NCBI GenBank assembly: GCA_029856125.1
Contig: JAHQWJ010000032.1
Span: forward strand, 1 to 48,297
Direction of reading: 5' to 3'
Origin: Promethearchaeia archaeon
GTDB lineage: Archaea; Asgardarchaeota; Lokiarchaeia; Sigyniarchaeales; SOKP01
Length of the DNA: 48,297 nucleotides
Part shown: positions 44,621-48,297 of the stretch, piece by piece
How the letters are laid out: every line of letters begins with the position of its first letter
How positions within the stretch are numbered: position 1 is the first letter of the stretch
Notes under the pieces: model-generated
Database searches by the model: none
What the model saw: the letters and a program-made list of their open reading frames with translations, nothing else
What the model was told of the DNA's origin: nothing
Position numbers and translations under genes: made by a program

Positions 44621-45997
44621 ATGAGTACAGAATTTGGTACAGGTCAAAAATGGAGTTTTGGAATGGGTTCTTTTGCCCAGTGGTTCATAAACAGCGCATT
44701 CAATATCTGGGTTTTTACATACTATTTCACCGTGATTGGTTTAGATGTTAGGTGGTATATGCTTGCGGCAGTATTATGGACGATTTGGAATGCTTTTAAT
44801 GATCCATTAATTGGATATCTTTCAGATCGAGCAAATACTAGATGGGGTCGTAGAAAACCATTTATAATGTTAGGTACAATTCCGATTCTTATACTATATA
44901 TAATAATTTGGTTACCCCCACTACCAGCTGGAGGTAATGAGATTTTCACTTTTCTATATCTCCTCTTAATGCTAATACTATACGATACATTTTATACTAT
45001 GGTTGCTCTCCCGTACGATAGTTTGTTCCCAGAATTATATACGAGTGTCAAGGAAAGATCTCAAGTTAATACTATTAGACAAGTTCTATCAGTTGTAGGA
45101 TTACTTGCCGCAGCATTGGTACCTGGAATAGTTGTGGCAGGTGAATTAGCTCCATTAGAGGAACAAATGTCTTCTTATTTATTAAATGGTATTATAACAG
45201 CAGTAATAATCGGGATTTCATTGCTAATATCACTGAAATGGGGTGTAAAAGAACGTAAGGAATTTAAGCTAGACTATCAGCAACAACCTAAGTTCTTTGA
45301 AAGCCTTAAATACTCAATGAAAAATAAGGGATTTGTGCTTTATACCATCATGTTTTTCCTTTATGAATATGTGCTACTGCTACTTGCAACAATAGTTCAA
45401 ATTTTTGGTAGAGAACTCTTAGATGCTTCCCCGTTCGAAACCTCTATAATAATGGGGATTATGTATATAGTCGGTTTAGCTTCTGTTGCATTATGGAGAT
45501 GGTTAGATGTTAAAATTGGGAGCAAGAAAGGATATGCAATTGCAATAGTCGCATATTTCTTTGCCTCCTTACCTCTCATGTTTGTAGATGTTTATCTGAT
45601 TGCAGTAGTAATAGCAGTATTTATGGGAATTGGATTTGGAGGAATGCTTTATTTTATCTACCTAATTATTGCTGATGTAATTGACGAAGATGAATTAAAA
45701 ACAGGTGTTAGACGAGAAGGTGCTTTCTTTGGAATAACCAATTTTTTCATGCGCCTTTCAATGATTCTCTCTATAGTCACAATTGGTATCGTCTTTGTTC
45801 AAACTGGATGGGAAATATACGATCCCCTTGTTGATGTAACTTTTGGCCTTAGATTATTATTTATAGTTATACCTGGAATTGCTTTAGGAATCTCTCTAAT
45901 ATGTTTGTATTTCTTTCCATATTCAAAATCGTATGTGCAAGAAATGAAAGAAAAACTTACAGAATTACACGAAAGTAAAATGGGTAAAGTAGAATAA
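44621..45997 (+). CDS. GPH-family sugar:cation symporter (MFS, MelB-like)
   Basis: 458 residues from the ATG at 44621 (the in-frame TTG at 44612 is less likely). About 12 membrane helices. The family signature NDPLIGYLSDRANTRWGRRKP sits in the first cytoplasmic loop, and the second half repeats the pattern with ADVIDEDELKTGVRREGAFFG. MelB-type transporters bring in glycosides, pentosides or hexuronides with Na+ or H+. Related in theme, not in operon, to the GH38 enzyme. It ends 26 bp before the convergent PLP-enzyme gene. Confidence 0.9.
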   Translation: MSTEFGTGQKWSFGMGSFAQWFINSAFNIWVFTYYFTVIGLDVRWYMLAAVLWTIWNAFNDPLIGYLSDRANTRWGRRKPFIMLGTIPILILYIIIWLPPLPAGGNEIFTFLYLLLMLILYDTFYTMVALPYDSLFPELYTSVKERSQVNTIRQVLSVVGLLAAALVPGIVVAGELAPLEEQMSSYLLNGIITAVIIGISLLISLKWGVKERKEFKLDYQQQPKFFESLKYSMKNKGFVLYTIMFFLYEYVLLLLATIVQIFGRELLDASPFETSIIMGIMYIVGLASVALWRWLDVKIGSKKGYAIAIVAYFFASLPLMFVDVYLIAVVIAVFMGIGFGGMLYFIYLIIADVIDEDELKTGVRREGAFFGITNFFMRLSMILSIVTIGIVFVQTGWEIYDPLVDVTFGLRLLFIVIPGIALGISLICLYFFPYSKSYVQEMKEKLTELHESKMGKVE

Positions 45998-46016
45998 AAT
46001 ATTTTTAAAAAATTTC

Positions 46017-46025
46017 TTTTTTTTT
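46017..46025 (+). terminator. Oligo-T terminator after the symporter
   Basis: A run of nine T follows the symporter stop by about 20 nt and overlaps the end of the convergent gene. Archaeal RNA polymerase terminates at such T tracts without needing a hairpin. Confidence 0.45.
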
Positions 46026-47307
46026 ATATTTGTTGTAACGCTCGTTCTAAATCTTTAATGATGTCATCTGGGTGTTCTAAACCTATTGAAAATCTGAAAT
46101 GTGTATCTGACATATTCATTCTACGCTTTTCCCAAGAAGCAAGATCAATTCCCGTCATTACTGATGTGTATTCGATTAATGAGGTAGTATCTCCCAGAGA
46201 AACCCCAACCTTAATTAGTTTCAGAAGATCTATGAATTTATAGCATTCCTCGATTGTTCCTAATTCAAAACCAATCATACCTCCGAATCCTTTCATCTGC
46301 TTTTTAGCTAATGAATGATTTGGATGCGATTCTAAGCCGGGATAAATTACTTTTGCTACTTTTGGGTGTGACTCTAAAAATTGTGCAACTTTCATTGCGT
46401 TTGAACAGTGGCGATCCATCCTTAAACTAAGCGTTCTACAACCCCTCAAAATAAGCCAGGCACTAAAGGGATTCATCACGGCTCCTTGCGTTTCTAACCA
46501 AAAATATCTAATGTTTTGCAATTCTATTTTTGGACCAATAATTACACCTCCTAAAGTATCGCCATGTCCATTGACATATTTCGTTAAACTTTCTACTACT
46601 AAATCAGCTCCTAAATTCAGTGGCTTCGTTAGCGCTGGAGATGCAAATGTATTATCAACGATACATTTTCCATTTACTTCGTGAATTAAATCCGCGCATC
46701 CTTGAATGTCTAATACGTCTAAATTTGGATTAGATGGTGTTTCTACAAAAACCAATTTTGTGTTTTCATCAATTGCGTTTTTTAAATCTGACAGATTTCT
46801 TAGATCAACGATTTTAGTCATTACTCCGATTTGAGAATAGATTTTTGTTAACAATCGATACACCCCTGTGTATTGATTATTGTGTATAATAACGTTTGGA
46901 ATATAATCGGGATTGGTTTGAGGTAGTAACGCTTTTAATTTTTTTGGTCTTGCTCTATCTACGCGTTGCTGTAATACACTCGAGCACGCGAGGTGTACTG
47001 CAGCCATGCCAGAAGCTACAGAAACAGCTGATTCACCACCGTGAAGCGTGGCAAGCTTCTGATCTAAAGCATATAATGTTGGATTTTCTGTTCTCGAGTA
47101 AAAATAGTGGTTTTTTAATAATTCTGCTAAAGAAGAATAAGCATATGATTTTGTTGCGTATATAGGGATTCTCAAGCTTTCAGATGTTGTAGGGTAAGGG
47201 TCTTCACCAGCTCTTCCTTGTTGCGAATCAAAATGTAATTTATCCCATTTTTCTCGTAGTTCTTTATTTTTTTCATCCATTGTTTTCTGATCGTTTTTGT
47301 CTGTCAT
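46024..47307 (-). CDS. Cys/Met-metabolism PLP enzyme (cystathionine gamma-synthase/lyase, methionine gamma-lyase type)
   Basis: 427 residues. PLP-binding lysine in ESLTKYVNGHGDTLGG (Lys243); phosphate-binding FYSRTENPT (Tyr70, Arg72); Gly-rich SVASGMAA; Asp in CIVDNTFASP. Family length is ~390; an extra ~25-residue basic segment lies near 112-138 (QQRVDRARPKKLK). Whether it makes cystathionine, cleaves it or degrades methionine cannot be told. It is divergent from the corrinoid protein gene, which suggests a possible link between methionine/methanethiol and methyl transfer. Confidence 0.88.
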   Translation of the reverse strand: MTDKNDQKTMDEKNKELREKWDKLHFDSQQGRAGEDPYPTTSESLRIPIYATKSYAYSSLAELLKNHYFYSRTENPTLYALDQKLATLHGGESAVSVASGMAAVHLACSSVLQQRVDRARPKKLKALLPQTNPDYIPNVIIHNNQYTGVYRLLTKIYSQIGVMTKIVDLRNLSDLKNAIDENTKLVFVETPSNPNLDVLDIQGCADLIHEVNGKCIVDNTFASPALTKPLNLGADLVVESLTKYVNGHGDTLGGVIIGPKIELQNIRYFWLETQGAVMNPFSAWLILRGCRTLSLRMDRHCSNAMKVAQFLESHPKVAKVIYPGLESHPNHSLAKKQMKGFGGMIGFELGTIEECYKFIDLLKLIKVGVSLGDTTSLIEYTSVMTGIDLASWEKRRMNMSDTHFRFSIGLEHPDDIIKDLERALQQI

Positions 47308-47370
47308 TATTCATTCCTCAAATATATTTATTGTTTTTGAAGCATTTATGAAAAACTTTTTTTCTAAATG

Positions 47371-47384
47371 ATTATAATATAATA
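47371..47384 (+). promoter_or_regulatory. TATA box for the corrinoid methyltransfer operon
   Basis: ATTATAATATAATA preceded by an A/T-rich BRE-like stretch. A start about 25 nt downstream gives a leader of roughly 10-15 nt before the GTG at 47415, consistent with the absence of a Shine-Dalgarno there. Confidence 0.45.
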
Positions 47385-47414
47385 CAAAAATATAATTTAC
47401 CTGTTGCAAAGAAA

Positions 47415-48065
47415 GTGTCAATTAAAGATAAAATAAAACAACTCGTTGTTGAATGGGAAACAGAGGAATTAAAAGAATATTGTCAATCAATCCTAAAAAA
47501 CAACGAAGCAACGGCTTCTAGTTTGTTGAAAATCATAGGAGATATTATGAAATTTGTAGGAGATCAATTTGAACAAGAAGAAATTTTTCTTCCAGAACTC
47601 ATTGGCTCTGCTGAAACTGTAAAAGTAACAATAAATGACGTTTTAGATCCTGCGATTAGGGCTGCTGGAGAGGAAAAGGAGACGATGGGAAAGGTTGTTA
47701 TAGGAACGGTAGAAAGTGATGTACATAGCATTGGAAAGGATTTAGTAGGTTCATTTTTATTTTCGAATGGATTTGAAGTGTTTAACATAGGTGTCGAGGT
47801 AACAGCTGATCAGTTTATATCGAAAGCAGAAGAAGTAGGTGCAGATATTATCGGGTTATCATCTCTTTTAACAATGTCGATGGACTTTCAGAAACAGGTT
47901 ATAGATGAGCTTAAGGAGAGAGGATTAAGAGATAAATATAAAGTAATCGTTGGTGGATCTCCTACGTCAGAAGATTGGGCTGCTCAAATTGACGCTGATG
48001 GGTGGGCTGATGATGCGATTGAAACGATTACTTTAGTAAAGAAATTGTTAAATATTTCAGAATAA
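47415..48065 (+). CDS. Corrinoid (B12-binding) methyltransferase protein, MttC/MtaC family
   Basis: 216 residues with a GTG start. The N-terminal helical cap (about 1-90, with VLDPAIRAAGEEKET) is followed by a Rossmann-like cobalamin domain containing TVESDVHSIGKDL (His104 is the lower axial cobalt ligand of DxHxxG), GLSSLLTMSM and VIVGGSPTSEDW. The protein shuttles a methyl group between a substrate-specific methyltransferase and the acceptor enzyme. The MttB-family gene starts 30 bp downstream, so the two form a module. The substrate (methylamines, betaines or another methyl donor) is unknown. Confidence 0.92.
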   Translation: MSIKDKIKQLVVEWETEELKEYCQSILKNNEATASSLLKIIGDIMKFVGDQFEQEEIFLPELIGSAETVKVTINDVLDPAIRAAGEEKETMGKVVIGTVESDVHSIGKDLVGSFLFSNGFEVFNIGVEVTADQFISKAEEVGADIIGLSSLLTMSMDFQKQVIDELKERGLRDKYKVIVGGSPTSEDWAAQIDADGWADDAIETITLVKKLLNISE

Positions 48066-48095
48066 TCTGAGAATAATCTGAGAGAAGAGAATACT

Positions 48096-48297
48096 ATGAA
48101 GTTAAAAAAGTTGGAAGTTCTTTCTAAAGAAGAAATTGAGATAATTACTAGTTCAGCTCTAAGAATCCTTGAAACAATCGGTATTAAAATAGATGATGAA
48201 AAAACTCGTAAGATATGTGAAGAAAAAGGAGCCAATCTTGATGGGAAATCATCTTTTGTAAAGTTTCCCGAGAATATTACCAAAGACTTGCTAAAAT
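48096..48297 (+). CDS. MttB-family methyltransferase, 5' end only
   Basis: 67 codons before the window ends. The N-terminal segment LSKEEIEIITSSALRILETIG, then the VKFPENI stretch, matches the beginning of the trimethylamine/glycine-betaine methyltransferase family. The pyrrolysine position of true MttB enzymes is far downstream and not visible, so it cannot be said whether this is a Pyl enzyme or a non-Pyl betaine-type homologue. Start ATG at 48096 is preceded by a purine-rich GAGAGAAGAG tract. A short direct repeat, AATAATCTGAGA, precedes it. Confidence 0.85.
   Translation, partial: MKLKKLEVLSKEEIEIITSSALRILETIGIKIDDEKTRKICEEKGANLDGKSSFVKFPENITKDLLK

Noticed and set aside
48062..48090. Duplicated AATAATCTGAGA before the MttB-family gene as a regulatory repeat
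   Set aside because: Only two short copies overlapping the end of the preceding gene; a simple local duplication is enough to explain it.

Overview
The window looks like a piece of an AT-rich Asgard (Lokiarchaeota-type) archaeal genome. The support is an archaeal-type modified mevalonate pathway leading to GGPP and a geranylgeranyl reductase (ether-lipid chemistry), TATA-box promoters, stand-alone roadblock/LC7 proteins, a roadblock domain fused to a Ras-superfamily GTPase, a SelB-like elongation-factor paralogue, and large Ig-like surface proteins with one C-terminal membrane anchor. No rRNA, tRNA, CRISPR array or insertion sequence was recognised. Taxonomy is inferred from gene content only.

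Layout. 1-6.4 kb: two tandem paralogous giant surface proteins on the minus strand, the first cut by the window edge. 6.7-9.7 kb: an atypical short-chain dehydrogenase, a 52-residue Cys-rich protein that is easy to miss, a roadblock protein and a coiled-coil protein, all minus. 10.06-10.8 kb: a plus-strand regulator joining a ribbon-helix-helix domain, a DHp-like helical segment and a receiver domain; its 5' end needs correcting. 10.9-16.1 kb: a minus-strand run of an uncharacterised Ig/helical-repeat protein, a GCS2-type carboxylate-amine ligase and an amidohydrolase.

16.2-29.1 kb is an isoprenoid supercluster. A cis-prenyltransferase (uppS, minus) diverges from a plus-strand operon: HMG-CoA synthase, class II HMG-CoA reductase, UbiD-type anhydromevalonate phosphate decarboxylase, phosphomevalonate dehydratase large and small subunits, mevalonate kinase, isopentenyl phosphate kinase and type 2 IPP isomerase. 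The convergent minus genes are UbiX (prenyl-FMN for the UbiD enzyme), a GGPP synthase and a geranylgeranyl reductase. Together they run from acetoacetyl-CoA to saturated archaeal lipid chains and, through uppS, to the polyprenyl glycan carrier that N-glycosylated surface proteins such as those at 1-6.4 kb would need.

29.2-48.3 kb is mixed accessory content: an HD hydrolase, a GH38 mannosidase-like enzyme, an alkaline-phosphatase-superfamily hydrolase, the SelB-like protein, two apparently orphan DNA methyltransferases, the roadblock-GTPase fusion, two paralogous 7-TM proteins with a shared cytosolic domain, a GPH sugar symporter, a Cys/Met-metabolism PLP enzyme, and the start of a corrinoid methyltransfer module (corrinoid protein plus the first 67 codons of an MttB-family methyltransferase).

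The most unusual signal is inside uppS. The invariant DGN-RRW active-site motif is split by exactly 30 nt: a 23-nt hairpin carrying an in-frame UAG, flanked by identical 7-mers. The rest of the gene is intact. The geometry resembles translational-bypass elements (phage T4 gene 60, yeast mitochondrial byps), although a recent inactivating insertion is a real alternative.
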